A stretch of DNA of 64,000 bases, taken from positions 55,595-119,594 of the forward strand of contig UBYA01000010.1 in assembly GCA_900469615.1 (NCBI GenBank). Reading direction: 5' to 3'. Shown piece by piece: positions 39,526 through 48,665 of this stretch. This DNA is from Hyphomicrobiales bacterium (lineage in GTDB: Bacteria; Pseudomonadota; Alphaproteobacteria; Rhizobiales; Rhizobiaceae). A program made the position numbers and the translations under genes. Numbering within the stretch: position 1 is the stretch's first letter; every line of letters begins with the position of its first letter. The notes below the pieces were generated by a model, which worked only from the letters and a program-made list of their open reading frames with translations, made no database searches and was not told the DNA's origin.

Positions 39526-39894
39526 TCAGCGCGAGAGCTTCAGGATGAAGTTCTCGGCCTCGACAACACATGTGGTCACGGCTGCCAGGCGCGCGGCGTC
39601 GCCGATATCGCTCTCGAGCGCTCCGGCCGCATCGGCCACGCGAAAGGCGCCGACGGCGCCGGCTGCCCCTTTCAGCTTGTGCGATGCCGCCTCGATGCGC
39701 TTGGGGTCGCCGCTGCAGATTTCCAGCAGGCAGGACCGCGCCTGCCTGGCGAACATCTGCAGCACCTCGACTTCCAGCGCCTTGTCGCCCATCGTCTGCT
39801 TTCCGAGATGAACGAGGTCGATCGCCCGCTCCCGCGACGGGGCGGCGCCCCGCGAATTGTCCGGAGATTCAAACGCGATGTTCAAAGCTGCCAT
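39526..39894 (-). CDS. Stand-alone Hpt phosphotransfer protein (122 aa)
   Basis: Single histidine-phosphotransfer domain. The phosphoacceptor is His72 in RIEAASHKLKGAAGAVGAFR, surrounded by the typical Hpt pattern, and helix 2 includes LEVEVLQMFARQARSCLLE. It has no kinase or receiver domain of its own, so it would shuttle phosphate between a hybrid kinase and a response regulator. The start at 39894 has GGGAG upstream. The gene is divergent from the giant polar protein gene and shares the regulatory region between them. Confidence 0.85.
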   Translation of the reverse strand: MAALNIAFESPDNSRGAAPSRERAIDLVHLGKQTMGDKALEVEVLQMFARQARSCLLEICSGDPKRIEAASHKLKGAAGAVGAFRVADAAGALESDIGDAARLAAVTTCVVEAENFILKLSR

Positions 39895-40388
39895 GTGCCA
39901 ATGCTCCCGTCTTTTATCTACGACTGTTTTAGGGACCTGCCGCATAGTTGCGGCCCGGACATGGCCATCCAGTTAAATTTTGGCACATCGAGGGCCTAAA
40001 ACTCCGGACATGGTTAACGTGCGTTAAACATGCTCAGAATCTTGGATTTTCATGGCGTTATACAAGCAAAGAAGGTTAACGAGACCCTAACGATCCACTG
40101 CCTTTAAGGTGGAATTAATTGTCATGACTAGGGGAATGTGTCACTACGATACTGCTGAATTGGGTTCTTGGCACATGCCTTTGCCCAGGAAGTGGATGAT
40201 GGTAATGTTTTCATAACATCCGTTTGAAAAACCAGTTATCCACTCTGAAATGTAATGGGAAATCCAACCTCGGTATCGACCGAAGGCGGAGGACCCCACG
40301 GGAGGCAGGGTTCGTCTTTTCCGGACGCGGCGGAATGACCGGAAAAGACCACGGCAAGCCCGAGTGAGTTGTAACGAGGCGTAACCGC
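39895..40388. other. Divergent promoter region between the Hpt gene and gpr
   Basis: 494 bases without a gene. It is less GC-rich than its surroundings and holds several TTAA-containing motifs that look like CtrA sites (40010-40091, listed separately). The last 100 bases before gpr carry a leader containing GAGG near the start codon. No small gene or further hairpin was convincing. Confidence 0.5.
40010..40091. promoter_or_regulatory. Cluster of CtrA-like binding sites
   Basis: Three motifs lie together: ATGGTTAA (40010-40017, the reverse of the half-site TTAACCAT), TTAA-N6-TTAA (40014-40027) and TTAA-N7-CTAAC (40076-40091), one base from the consensus TTAA-N7-TTAAC. They are 116-197 bases upstream of the Hpt gene and 298-379 bases upstream of gpr. 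No direct evidence shows which gene they control. Confidence 0.5.
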
Positions 40389-43300
40389 ATGGCGAACAAA
40401 AAGTACATCGAGTCGGTCGAGGACAAGGCCTTTCAGGCGTTGGACGAAGCTTTGCAGATCGATTTCAGTGACGAGAGCTTGGAGTCCCGCAGCGGCACTA
40501 CGCCCGATGTCCCGGAGCGAAATGTGTCTGAGCCGCCGAAACAGCAGATAAAGCAGACCAGGGATGACGCAGCCCGCCAGACCGGCGGCGCGCGCAGCAC
40601 GGCCGCCCCTGCGGCAACGCCCCGCCCCGCCGAGGCGCCGAAGAACCCGAACCTCGCCGCCGCCAACGATGGCAGCCGGGCAAGTTCGGCAAGCCTGCTG
40701 AGGGCGCTCGACGGAGGTTCCCAGAGCCGCGCGGTGCGCAACGCCACGATTTTCTCGCTGTTCTGGATCATCGGCGGCGCCGGCCTTGCCTTCATGCTTT
40801 ACGGCCCGGAGATCCGGAACATCCATTCGATAGCGGATCTGGCCGCGCTCCCGGGCGTCATAGCCTGCATCGTCGGCATCATCGTTCCGGTGCTTCTTTT
40901 CTATGCCTTCGGCATGATGATTTCGCGGGCGCACGATATGCGCAACGCGGCCCGCTCCATGGCGGAGGTCGCCTTGCGCCTCGTCGAGCCCGAAACCGTC
41001 GCCTCCGAGCGCATCATGACGGTCGGTCAGGCTGTACGCCGCGAAGTGTCGGCAATGAATGAGGGCATCGAGCGCACCATAGCGCGCGCTACCGAGCTGG
41101 AAACCCTCGTCCACACAGAAGTCAATGCTCTCGAACGCAGCTACGCCGACAACGAACTGCGCGTTCGCGGCCTCGTCCACGAGCTGGGTGCAGAGCGGGA
41201 TGCGATCGTCAACCACGCCGAGCGTATCCGCTCGTCGATCGTCGGCGTCCACGATCAGATCAGGGAAGACCTGTCGCTGGCGACCGAAGAGATTGCCGTG
41301 CGCCTCTCCACATCGGGCGAGGCCTTCGCATCGATGATCGATACGCGTGCCGCAGCGCTGATGGAAAAGTCTGATTCCGCCGTCCAGGCGCTCGGCACCC
41401 TGCTTGCCGCCAAGACGGACAGCCTGCTGCAGAACCTGAACGCCTCGGGCCTGGCCCTCAGCCACGAATTCGATACCCGCCTGGAATCCCTTTCGTCGAC
41501 CCTGTCCGAACGCGGCAAGGACCTGCTCGGCCAGTTCGAAACCCGCGCCTCGACGCTCGACGCAAACACGGAAAAGCTGAATTCCGCACTCAACGAGCGC
41601 GCCCGTCAGCTTAACGAAACGCTGGTCGCCCGCACCAAGGAAATCAGCGAAAGCCTCAGCGGCGGCGAGCAGTCCATCACGGGTACGCTGGACAATGTGC
41701 TGTCGCGCCTCAACACGGCGCTCGATGAAAAGGGTGCGAGCTTCCGCCAAAGCCTGCAATCCACTGCCGACGATGCCATCATGGACATCGACCTGCGCTC
41801 CGGTTTCTTCGAGGAGCGCTTCCAGTCGACGATCGCGCAGCTTTCGACCACCTTCGACGAGCGCGTATCGGAATTCACCTCGGCCTTCGACAAGCGCGCC
41901 GGTACGCTGGATACCAAGCTTTCGGAAAGCCTGTCCCGCATCAATCAGTCTCTCGGCAGCAATTCGGACGCAATCGAGGGTATTCTGACCTCCAGCATCG
42001 AGCGCCTCGGCTCGCACCTCACCGACCAGTCTTTCGCACTCGCAACGACCCTGGCCACCGGCCAGGAAGTGCTGGAAAGCGCAATCGGCTCCAAGGCGAA
42101 CGAGATCACCTCGGTGCTTCAGAACGCCACGACAGGCATTTCGTCTGCCCTCACCTCCGGCACGAGCGAACTGAACACCGCGCTTGCCTCGCATGCCGGC
42201 GCCTTTACCTCGGCCGTGCAGGGCGTAACGAAGGAAGTCTCGGCCGCCCTGCAGAGCGGCACCGAAGAGCTCACCACCGCCTTCACCGGTCGCGCCAGCG
42301 ATATCAACAACACCCTCTCCGCTCGCACCAGCGAGATTACCCAGGCATTGGGCTCCGCCCACGAGCGCATCGACACGGTGATGGCCTCCCGCAGCAGCGC
42401 CCTTTTCGGCGCGCTGGCGGATAACCAGTCTCGTTTCGAGCAGACGCTTGCCGAGCGTTCGGACGCGATTACCAGCGCCGTCAGCGGCTCCCATGAACAT
42501 CTGACCGCCGCCCTCGACGAACGCACATCGATGCTGGCAATCTCGCTCGCCGAGAGCCAGCTTCGCCTCGAAAACACGCTGGCGAGCCGGGCGGACGCCA
42601 TCAACGGCGCCCTTGCCGACACGCATGAAAAGCTGGCGGATACGCTCGACGACAAGACGATGGCGCTCGCCATCGCGCTTTCCGAGAGCCAGTCACGCTT
42701 GGAAGAGACCGTTTCCGGTCACGCCGAGCACGTTGCCGGCACTCTCGACGCCAAGACCAAGGAACTCGCTCAGGCACTTGCCGCAGGTCAGGCCCGTCTC
42801 GAAAGCACCGTTTCCGGCCATGCCGAAAACGTTACCAACGCCCTCGACGACAGGACGATGGCGCTCGCCATCGCCCTTTCCGAGAACCAGGCACGGCTTG
42901 AAGAAACCGTTTCCGGTCACGCCGAACACGTTGCCGGCACTCTCGACGCCAAGACCAAGGAGCTCGCCCGGGCGCTTGCCGAAGGCCAGACCCGGCTCGA
43001 AGGCACGGTTTCGGGTCATGCCGAGCGCGTTGCCGGCACCCTGGATGCCAAGACCACCGAACTCGCGCGCGCACTTGCCGAAGGTCAGGCCCGCCTCGAA
43101 AGCACCGTTTCCGGTCATGCCGAAAACGTTACCAACGCCCTCGACGACAGGACGATGGCGCTCGCCATCGCCCTTTCGGAAAATCAGGCCCGTCTCGAAG
43201 AAACCGTTGCCGGTCATGCCGAACGGGTAGCCGGCACGCTCGAAGGCAAGACCAATGCTTTGGCCTCCGCCTTGACCAGCGGTCAGGCGCGGCTCGAAGA

Positions 43301-46300
43301 GACCCTCGCCAATCGTGCCGAGGCGATCATCAGGGCATTTGCGGGTAATCACAACGCCTTGGCCGAGGCACTCGATGACAGAGCGATGGCACTCGCCATC
43401 GCGCTCAATGAGAGCCAGTCACGCCTGGAAAACACCGTTGCCGGCCATGCCGACCGCGTTGCAAACAGCCTGGACGACAAGACGAGGGCATTGGCCGTCG
43501 CACTTTCCGAAAGTCAGGCGCGCCTTGAGAATGCCGTTTCCGGCCATGCCGAAGGCGTCGCAAGCACGCTGGACGACAAGACGATGGCGCTCGCCATCGC
43601 ACTGTCGGAAGCGCAGGCCCGCCTCGAGGACACCGTCTCCGGTCACGCCGACCGCGTTGCGAACAGCCTGAACGACAAGTCGAGGACATTGGCCGCGGCT
43701 CTTTCCGAAAGCCAGGCGCGCATCGAGAGCGCTATTTCCGGCCACGCCGAAAGCGTCGCAAGCACTCTGGACGACAAGACGATGGCGCTCGCCATCGCAC
43801 TGTCGGAAGCCCAGGCCCGGCTCGAAGACACCGTCTCCGGCCATGCCGACCGCGTTGCAAACAGCCTGAACGACAAGTCGAGGACATTGGCCGCGGCTCT
43901 CTCCGAAAGCCAGGCGCGCATCGAGAGCGCTGTTTCCGGCCACGCCGAAAGCGTCGCAAGCACGCTGGACGACAAGACGATGGCGCTCGCCATCGCACTG
44001 TCGGAAGCCCAGGCCCGGCTCGAAGACACCGTCTCCGGTCACGCCGAGCGCGTTGCCGATACGCTTGAAGGCAAGACAAAGGCGCTCTCCGATGCATTGA
44101 CATCCGGCCAGTCGCGCCTCGAAGCGACGCTTGCCAACCGCGCCGAGGCGATCACCAACGCATTCACCAGCAACCACAACACCCTTGCCGATGCGCTGGA
44201 CGACAAGGCGATGGCTCTGGCCATTTCGCTTTCCGACACCCAGTCCCGCCTCGAGGATGCGGTATCGAACCGCATCGACGCTCTCTCCGAAACCGTTGCC
44301 GGCACGCACGACAAGATCGTCAACAGCCTCGACGACCGGACGATGTCGCTGGCAGTCGCTCTTTCGGAAAACCAGGCCAAGCTCGAGGAAACCCTCGCGA
44401 ACGGCGCAAAGGCCATCGCCCATACCGTCTCCAGCGGCCATGAGGCACTGACCAACACGCTCGACGACAAGAGCATGGCCTTCGCAATCTCGCTTGCCGA
44501 AAACCAGAACCGCTTCGAAAGCACGCTCGAATCTCGCGCCAACGCCCTGCTTGACAGCGTCTCCGGCGCTGAATCGCGGGTCGCCGGCGCCTTCGGCGAC
44601 AAGGCTGATGCCATCCGTGCCGCTTATAGCGAGAACCAGGACCGCCTCGATCGCTCGCTGGCGGCCCACACGGACGCTCTGTCCGAAATGCTCGGCAGCA
44701 ACAGCGATCGCGTCGAGACCGTTCTCGGCACGACGGCGCGTCATCTCGAAAACACGCTCGGCGCCGGCCTGTCTCAGATGGATCAGAACCTTGCCTCGGC
44801 CTACGAGCGCATGCGCTCCACGCTGGAAGACCGCAGCAACGCCATCAATCTGGCTCTGCGCGACGCTCACGAGCAGATCGACAACACGCTGTTAGAGCAG
44901 ACGACGGCGATCGGCACCTCCATCGCAACCAGCGCCAGCATGCTGGAAATGTCGCTCGAAGACCGCGAGGCCTCGCTGCGCCAGACCATCGACACCAGCG
45001 CCAGGACCTTGGAAGAGCGCCTCAAGAGCGGCGCGGGCGACATTGCCGGCCGTATCCAGCAGGCAGCAGGCGACATCGCGCGCTCGGCCGAAACCTTCTC
45101 GTCCAATCTCAACCAGACGATTGAAGGCGTGACGAACCGCTTCTCCGAGACCGGTTCTCGCGTCGAGGCCAGCCTGTCGGCCCTTGAAAACCGCGTGCTG
45201 GAAGGCATCACCGGCGTCACCAGCCAGGTCGATGCCGCCGGCAACCGTCTCTCCGATACGCTGGCGAGCGGCGCGGCACAAATCGACAATAGCAGCAACC
45301 AGGCTACAGCCCGTATCGACGAGCGCCTTTCGACCATGGATCGCGCCCTCAATCTCGGTCTGGAAGCCGTCAACCGCACGATCGAAGGCAAGGCCGCCAA
45401 TCTCGCCACGACCCTGCGCACGGCCGTTGCCGATGCAGCACAGGGCATGGATACCGAAGCGACCCGCACCGCCGATCTGCTCGCCAACACCGGCCAGCAG
45501 TTTGCCGAAAATCTCGGCAGCCACAGCGATGCCTTCACACGCGCCATGACAGAGCGCTCCGACGAGCTCGTCAACCGCGTCTCGGAAACGCAAAACCGCC
45601 TGGCAAGCCAGGCCGCCGCCGTGGCCCAGACCTTCTCGGAGGCAGGCAACGCAATCGTCAACAAGGTTGCCGAAGCCGAGGGCCTCGTCAGCAATCAGGT
45701 CAGCACGATCTCCCAGGCCTTGTCTTCGGCCGAGCAGTCGCTGGAAGCCCGCGGTGCGGCCATCCGCAATACGCTGACCAACGGCAGCGAGCAGATCGTC
45801 TCCACCATGACCCAGGTCGAACGTGCGCTCGACGAGCGCGGCACGGCCATCCGCACCTCCCTGGAAGAGCGTGCCCGCGAAATCAATGACACGCTTGCCG
45901 ATGTCGACAAGGCACTGGAAGCGCGCGGCTCCTCCATCCGCACTTCGCTCGACGAGCGGACACGCGAGCTGAACTCGATGCTGGCCGGACGCTCCACCGA
46001 GCTCTCCCGCCTGATCGACGAAAAGGCCCGCCCGATCGTCGATCGCTATGCGGCGACCGGTCAGGAAGCGGCGGCCCTTATCTCAGCCGCTGCCCAGGAA
46101 AGCACCGAGCGCCTGCGGGCCGAAAACGCTGCTCTGATCAACGCGATCGCATCGCGTACCGAACATGCCGTCAGCACGGTCAGCGCTCTGGAAAACAACC
46201 TGCTTGCGAGCGTCAACGGCATCATCGCGCGGCTTGCGGAAAACAACTCCGCGATCGCCGGCCTGCTGACCAACGCGGCAGCCGAGTTCGCAAGCGTGGA

Positions 46301-47975
46301 CGACCGCCTGAGTGCAACGTCGACACGCTTTGCCGAGTCCGCGACGAAGGCCGGCGAGATGGTTTCGGCTTCCAGCCGCCTCCTCGAAGGCAAGGTGGAC
46401 AAGCTGTCGGAAATCACCGGTCAGACCCTGTCGCAGGTCGGCAGCATCGTCGGCCGCTTCGACGATCACTCCAAGGTGCTGACGCAAGCCTCGCAGCTTC
46501 TGGGCGCCGCCCAGTCGAACCTCGTATCGACGCTGGAAGAACGTGAATCGGCCCTGCAGAACCTGGCGGTCGGCCTCGTTCAGCGCTCGGAGGAGATCGA
46601 GAACACCATGCGCGCCCTCGGCTCGATGGTGGAAACCGCCTTCGACCGTGCGGAACAGCGCTCCAACCAGGTCACCGGCAATCTCCGCCAGAGCGTCCAA
46701 TCCTCCTTTGCGGATATCGGCCGCGTTCTCTCGGATGCCGAGAAGCGTGCGGAGGAAGCGGCGGAAAACATGCGCGGCTCGCTGGCAAAGGCCGGCGAAG
46801 AAGCAAGCCAGGCCGTCGAAGGTACATTCGCCAGCGCCGAACGCCGCTCCGCCGACCTGACCAATCGCCTGCGCGGCGGCCTGACGGCTTCGCTGTCGGA
46901 GGTCGAACAGATGCTGGCCGATGCGGGCAAGACATCCGATACGACGGCGCAACAATTGCGCGAGACGCTGCGTGTCGCTGTCGATGACGCCGTTGGCCGC
47001 TTCGCCGGCGCGACGGACGAGATCCGCCGCTCGGCCGGCGATATCCGCCGGGAACTCGATCTGACCCGCAGCGAACTGAAACGCGGCGCCTTCGACCTTC
47101 CCGAGGAGGCAAAGGAGAGCGCCGCGGCCATGCGTCGCGCCGTCGCCGAGCAAATCAAGGCTCTGCAGGACATCTCGCAGATCGTCGGCCGCTCGACGCA
47201 GCAGCTGGAAATTTCCGAGCCGGCAGCCCGTGCGCTCGCAGATGCGCAGCCGGCACAACGCCCGCAGCCCGCAGCGCCTGCCCCGGCGGCGGCCGCTCCA
47301 AGGCCGCAGCAGCCAGCGCCGCAACACCCTGCGCCGCAGCAGCCCGCCCCCCAGCAAAGCGTGCAACAACAGCCGGCACCGCAGCCGCAGCAGCCTTCCA
47401 TCGAGTCCCTGGGTCTTCGCGGGTCCATTCCTGCTGACCATCCGGCGGCTCAGCCACAGCGTCCGGCCGAAACGCCGGCTCCGGCTCGCCAGGAAACTGC
47501 GGGCGGCGGCTGGATCAGCGATCTGCTGCGCGGCGCGTCGCGTGACGAAAATGCCGATCTGCAGCCGGCCCGGCAGGCGGCGCCCCGCACTCAGACGGAA
47601 GCGCCCACCCCCGTCGCACGCAATCCGCGCCACGTCGTAGAGTCGCTGAATTCGCTTTCGGTCGACATCGCCCGCGCGATCGATCACGACGCCTCCGTCG
47701 ATCTCTGGCGCCGTTACCAGCGCGGCGAACGCGACGTATTCACGCGCCGTCTCTACACGCTCAAGGGCCAGCAGACCTTTGACGAAATCAAGCGCAAGTA
47801 TGACCGCGAGCCGGAGTTCCGCACCGCAGTCGATCGCTACATCGCCGATTTCGAAAAGCTGCTGGCCGATGTCGCCCGTACGGATCGCGATCAGACTGTC
47901 ACGCAATCCTATCTCACCTCGGACACGGGCAAGGTCTACACGATGCTGGCCCACGCCGCCGGCCGCCTGAGCTGA
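40389..47975 (+). CDS. gpr: Giant membrane-anchored coiled-coil protein, Growth Pole Ring (GPR) homologue (2,528 aa)
   Basis: Residues 1-110 are polar and disordered. Two transmembrane helices follow (about 119-139 and 151-178: IFSLFWIIGGAGLAFMLYG; GVIACIVGIIVPVLLFYAFG). About 2,100 residues of alpha-helical coiled coil then run from residue 190 to about 2280, with almost no Pro or Cys. Next come a Pro/Gln/Ala-rich linker (about 2281-2368) and a compact C-terminal domain (VESLNSLSVDIARAIDHDAS to LSSDTG-like end, about 2411-2528). Agrobacterium GPR (about 2,100 residues) has the same layout and forms a ring at the growing pole, essential for polar growth. This copy is longer because of the repeat array at 42645-44592. 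RBS GAGG precedes ATG at 40389; a hairpin terminator follows. Confidence 0.85.
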   Translation: MANKKYIESVEDKAFQALDEALQIDFSDESLESRSGTTPDVPERNVSEPPKQQIKQTRDDAARQTGGARSTAAPAATPRPAEAPKNPNLAAANDGSRASSASLLRALDGGSQSRAVRNATIFSLFWIIGGAGLAFMLYGPEIRNIHSIADLAALPGVIACIVGIIVPVLLFYAFGMMISRAHDMRNAARSMAEVALRLVEPETVASERIMTVGQAVRREVSAMNEGIERTIARATELETLVHTEVNALERSYADNELRVRGLVHELGAERDAIVNHAERIRSSIVGVHDQIREDLSLATEEIAVRLSTSGEAFASMIDTRAAALMEKSDSAVQALGTLLAAKTDSLLQNLNASGLALSHEFDTRLESLSSTLSERGKDLLGQFETRASTLDANTEKLNSALNERARQLNETLVARTKEISESLSGGEQSITGTLDNVLSRLNTALDEKGASFRQSLQSTADDAIMDIDLRSGFFEERFQSTIAQLSTTFDERVSEFTSAFDKRAGTLDTKLSESLSRINQSLGSNSDAIEGILTSSIERLGSHLTDQSFALATTLATGQEVLESAIGSKANEITSVLQNATTGISSALTSGTSELNTALASHAGAFTSAVQGVTKEVSAALQSGTEELTTAFTGRASDINNTLSARTSEITQALGSAHERIDTVMASRSSALFGALADNQSRFEQTLAERSDAITSAVSGSHEHLTAALDERTSMLAISLAESQLRLENTLASRADAINGALADTHEKLADTLDDKTMALAIALSESQSRLEETVSGHAEHVAGTLDAKTKELAQALAAGQARLESTVSGHAENVTNALDDRTMALAIALSENQARLEETVSGHAEHVAGTLDAKTKELARALAEGQTRLEGTVSGHAERVAGTLDAKTTELARALAEGQARLESTVSGHAENVTNALDDRTMALAIALSENQARLEETVAGHAERVAGTLEGKTNALASALTSGQARLEETLANRAEAIIRAFAGNHNALAEALDDRAMALAIALNESQSRLENTVAGHADRVANSLDDKTRALAVALSESQARLENAVSGHAEGVASTLDDKTMALAIALSEAQARLEDTVSGHADRVANSLNDKSRTLAAALSESQARIESAISGHAESVASTLDDKTMALAIALSEAQARLEDTVSGHADRVANSLNDKSRTLAAALSESQARIESAVSGHAESVASTLDDKTMALAIALSEAQARLEDTVSGHAERVADTLEGKTKALSDALTSGQSRLEATLANRAEAITNAFTSNHNTLADALDDKAMALAISLSDTQSRLEDAVSNRIDALSETVAGTHDKIVNSLDDRTMSLAVALSENQAKLEETLANGAKAIAHTVSSGHEALTNTLDDKSMAFAISLAENQNRFESTLESRANALLDSVSGAESRVAGAFGDKADAIRAAYSENQDRLDRSLAAHTDALSEMLGSNSDRVETVLGTTARHLENTLGAGLSQMDQNLASAYERMRSTLEDRSNAINLALRDAHEQIDNTLLEQTTAIGTSIATSASMLEMSLEDREASLRQTIDTSARTLEERLKSGAGDIAGRIQQAAGDIARSAETFSSNLNQTIEGVTNRFSETGSRVEASLSALENRVLEGITGVTSQVDAAGNRLSDTLASGAAQIDNSSNQATARIDERLSTMDRALNLGLEAVNRTIEGKAANLATTLRTAVADAAQGMDTEATRTADLLANTGQQFAENLGSHSDAFTRAMTERSDELVNRVSETQNRLASQAAAVAQTFSEAGNAIVNKVAEAEGLVSNQVSTISQALSSAEQSLEARGAAIRNTLTNGSEQIVSTMTQVERALDERGTAIRTSLEERAREINDTLADVDKALEARGSSIRTSLDERTRELNSMLAGRSTELSRLIDEKARPIVDRYAATGQEAAALISAAAQESTERLRAENAALINAIASRTEHAVSTVSALENNLLASVNGIIARLAENNSAIAGLLTNAAAEFASVDDRLSATSTRFAESATKAGEMVSASSRLLEGKVDKLSEITGQTLSQVGSIVGRFDDHSKVLTQASQLLGAAQSNLVSTLEERESALQNLAVGLVQRSEEIENTMRALGSMVETAFDRAEQRSNQVTGNLRQSVQSSFADIGRVLSDAEKRAEEAAENMRGSLAKAGEEASQAVEGTFASAERRSADLTNRLRGGLTASLSEVEQMLADAGKTSDTTAQQLRETLRVAVDDAVGRFAGATDEIRRSAGDIRRELDLTRSELKRGAFDLPEEAKESAAAMRRAVAEQIKALQDISQIVGRSTQQLEISEPAARALADAQPAQRPQPAAPAPAAAAPRPQQPAPQHPAPQQPAPQQSVQQQPAPQPQQPSIESLGLRGSIPADHPAAQPQRPAETPAPARQETAGGGWISDLLRGASRDENADLQPARQAAPRTQTEAPTPVARNPRHVVESLNSLSVDIARAIDHDASVDLWRRYQRGERDVFTRRLYTLKGQQTFDEIKRKYDREPEFRTAVDRYIADFEKLLADVARTDRDQTVTQSYLTSDTGKVYTMLAHAAGRLS
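42645..44592 (+). repeat. Tandem 99-bp / 132-bp coding repeats inside gpr
   Basis: Starting at 42645, 99-base units (33 residues, consensus LDDKTMALAIALSESQARLE followed by DTVSGHAERVAST) repeat in tandem. Starts are at 42645, 42744, 42843, 42942, 43041, 43140 and 43239, then after a 33-base insert at 43371, 43470, 43569, 43668, 43767, 43866, 43965 and 44064. Later units at 44196, 44328 and 44460 are 132 bases (44 residues). All are multiples of an 11-residue (33-base) hendecad. Confidence 0.95.
43569..44063 (+). repeat. Near-identical 198-bp double-unit repeats
   Basis: The pair LDDKTMALAIALSEAQ... + LNDKSRTLAAALSESQ... (198 bases) starts at 43569 and 43767 and, as a half copy, at 43965. 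The two full copies differ at only about nine of 198 bases, mostly silent, which indicates recent duplication or gene conversion. Confidence 0.9.
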
Positions 47976-47995
47976 GATAGATCCAGCGAGTGCTC

Positions 47996-48022
47996 AATCC
48001 CCGGCTAAACGCCGGGGATTTT
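47996..48022 (+). terminator. Intrinsic terminator of gpr
   Basis: Arms AATCCCCGGC (47996-48005) and GCCGGGGATT (48011-48020) with a five-base loop, followed by TTG, 21 bases after the stop. Confidence 0.82.
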
Positions 48023-48040
48023 GATTCATGGCATCGGCAC

Positions 48041-48068
48041 AAAAAAGGGCGGTCTCTACGGACCGCCC
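48041..48068 (-). terminator. Intrinsic terminator of the RcnB-like gene
   Basis: Arms GGGCGGTC (48047-48054) and GACCGCCC (48061-48068); on the minus strand the hairpin is followed by six T (48046-48041). Confidence 0.88.
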
Positions 48069-48095
48069 TCGCTTTGTTCGACGATGATCGTCCGA

Positions 48096-48422
48096 TTACC
48101 GGGCTTCGTGTACCTTCGAGATCAAACCGCTGGTAATGCCGACAAGCAGGAAGTTGCTGTTGATGCGAACCCAGTGATAGCCGCGCGGCGGTGCCGACAG
48201 CCGATAGGCATGATAGTCGACGTCTGTCGCGCGGCGCCGGTCGGAGGCTGACAGGCGCCGCCCTTTGACCCAACCGCCCTTGCGGATGACGACTTTCCTT
48301 TTCACGACCTCCTTCTGGACTACGGCCTGCTTGCCGGCCGGCGCCGGCTTGACCTGCGCTGCGGCCGCCAGCGGCATCGCCAGGACGGACCCGGCAAGAA
48401 GGACGGCGAAGAGTTTTCTCAT
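48096..48422 (-). CDS. RcnB-like periplasmic protein (108 aa)
   Basis: The signal peptide MRKLFAVLLAGSVLAMPLAA is cleaved near AAAQ. After a basic linker (KRKVVIRKGGWVKGRRL), the C-terminal domain VDYHAYRLSAPPRGYHWVRI, ending FLLVGITSGLISKV, has the pattern of RcnB family proteins (Y-x-L-x-x-P-P-x-G-x-x-W). RcnB itself is a periplasmic nickel/cobalt homeostasis factor, but most family members have no known role. Start at 48422 with GAGGAAAC upstream. The strongly basic linker would give a high pI. Confidence 0.78.
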   Translation of the reverse strand: MRKLFAVLLAGSVLAMPLAAAAQVKPAPAGKQAVVQKEVVKRKVVIRKGGWVKGRRLSASDRRRATDVDYHAYRLSAPPRGYHWVRINSNFLLVGITSGLISKVHEAR

Positions 48423-48665
48423 TGGTTGTTTCCTCGTTTCAGAATCTGTGCGCGAACTTATCGCGGCGGACATGAAACGAATCTGACGATTGGATTACAA
48501 TTCGGTAATGGAGATGCCACCCTGCCGGAATATTTCCAGTTGGAGCAATTCCAGGAAAAGTGCGCAACGGTTTCCCATCCGGAATCGTTTAAAACAAAGA
48601 AATAGAGCTGTTCAGCCATTCCGTGAAACGTGAAACCGCTCTATCGCGGGAATCGGCCTGTAATT

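Noticed and set aside
40236..42626. Very long open frame (796 codons) on the minus strand opposite gpr
   Set aside because: It is the antisense shadow of a GC-rich repetitive gene: composition follows the codon bias of gpr, there is no ribosome site, and no family features are visible.
42645..44592. Regular tandem repeats suggestive of a CRISPR array
   Set aside because: The units are contiguous, in frame, coding and without unique spacers; they belong to the coiled coil.
46083..47954. 623-codon minus-strand frame opposite the 3' part of gpr
   Set aside because: Same explanation; low-complexity Arg/Leu/Gly-rich translation and no start signal.
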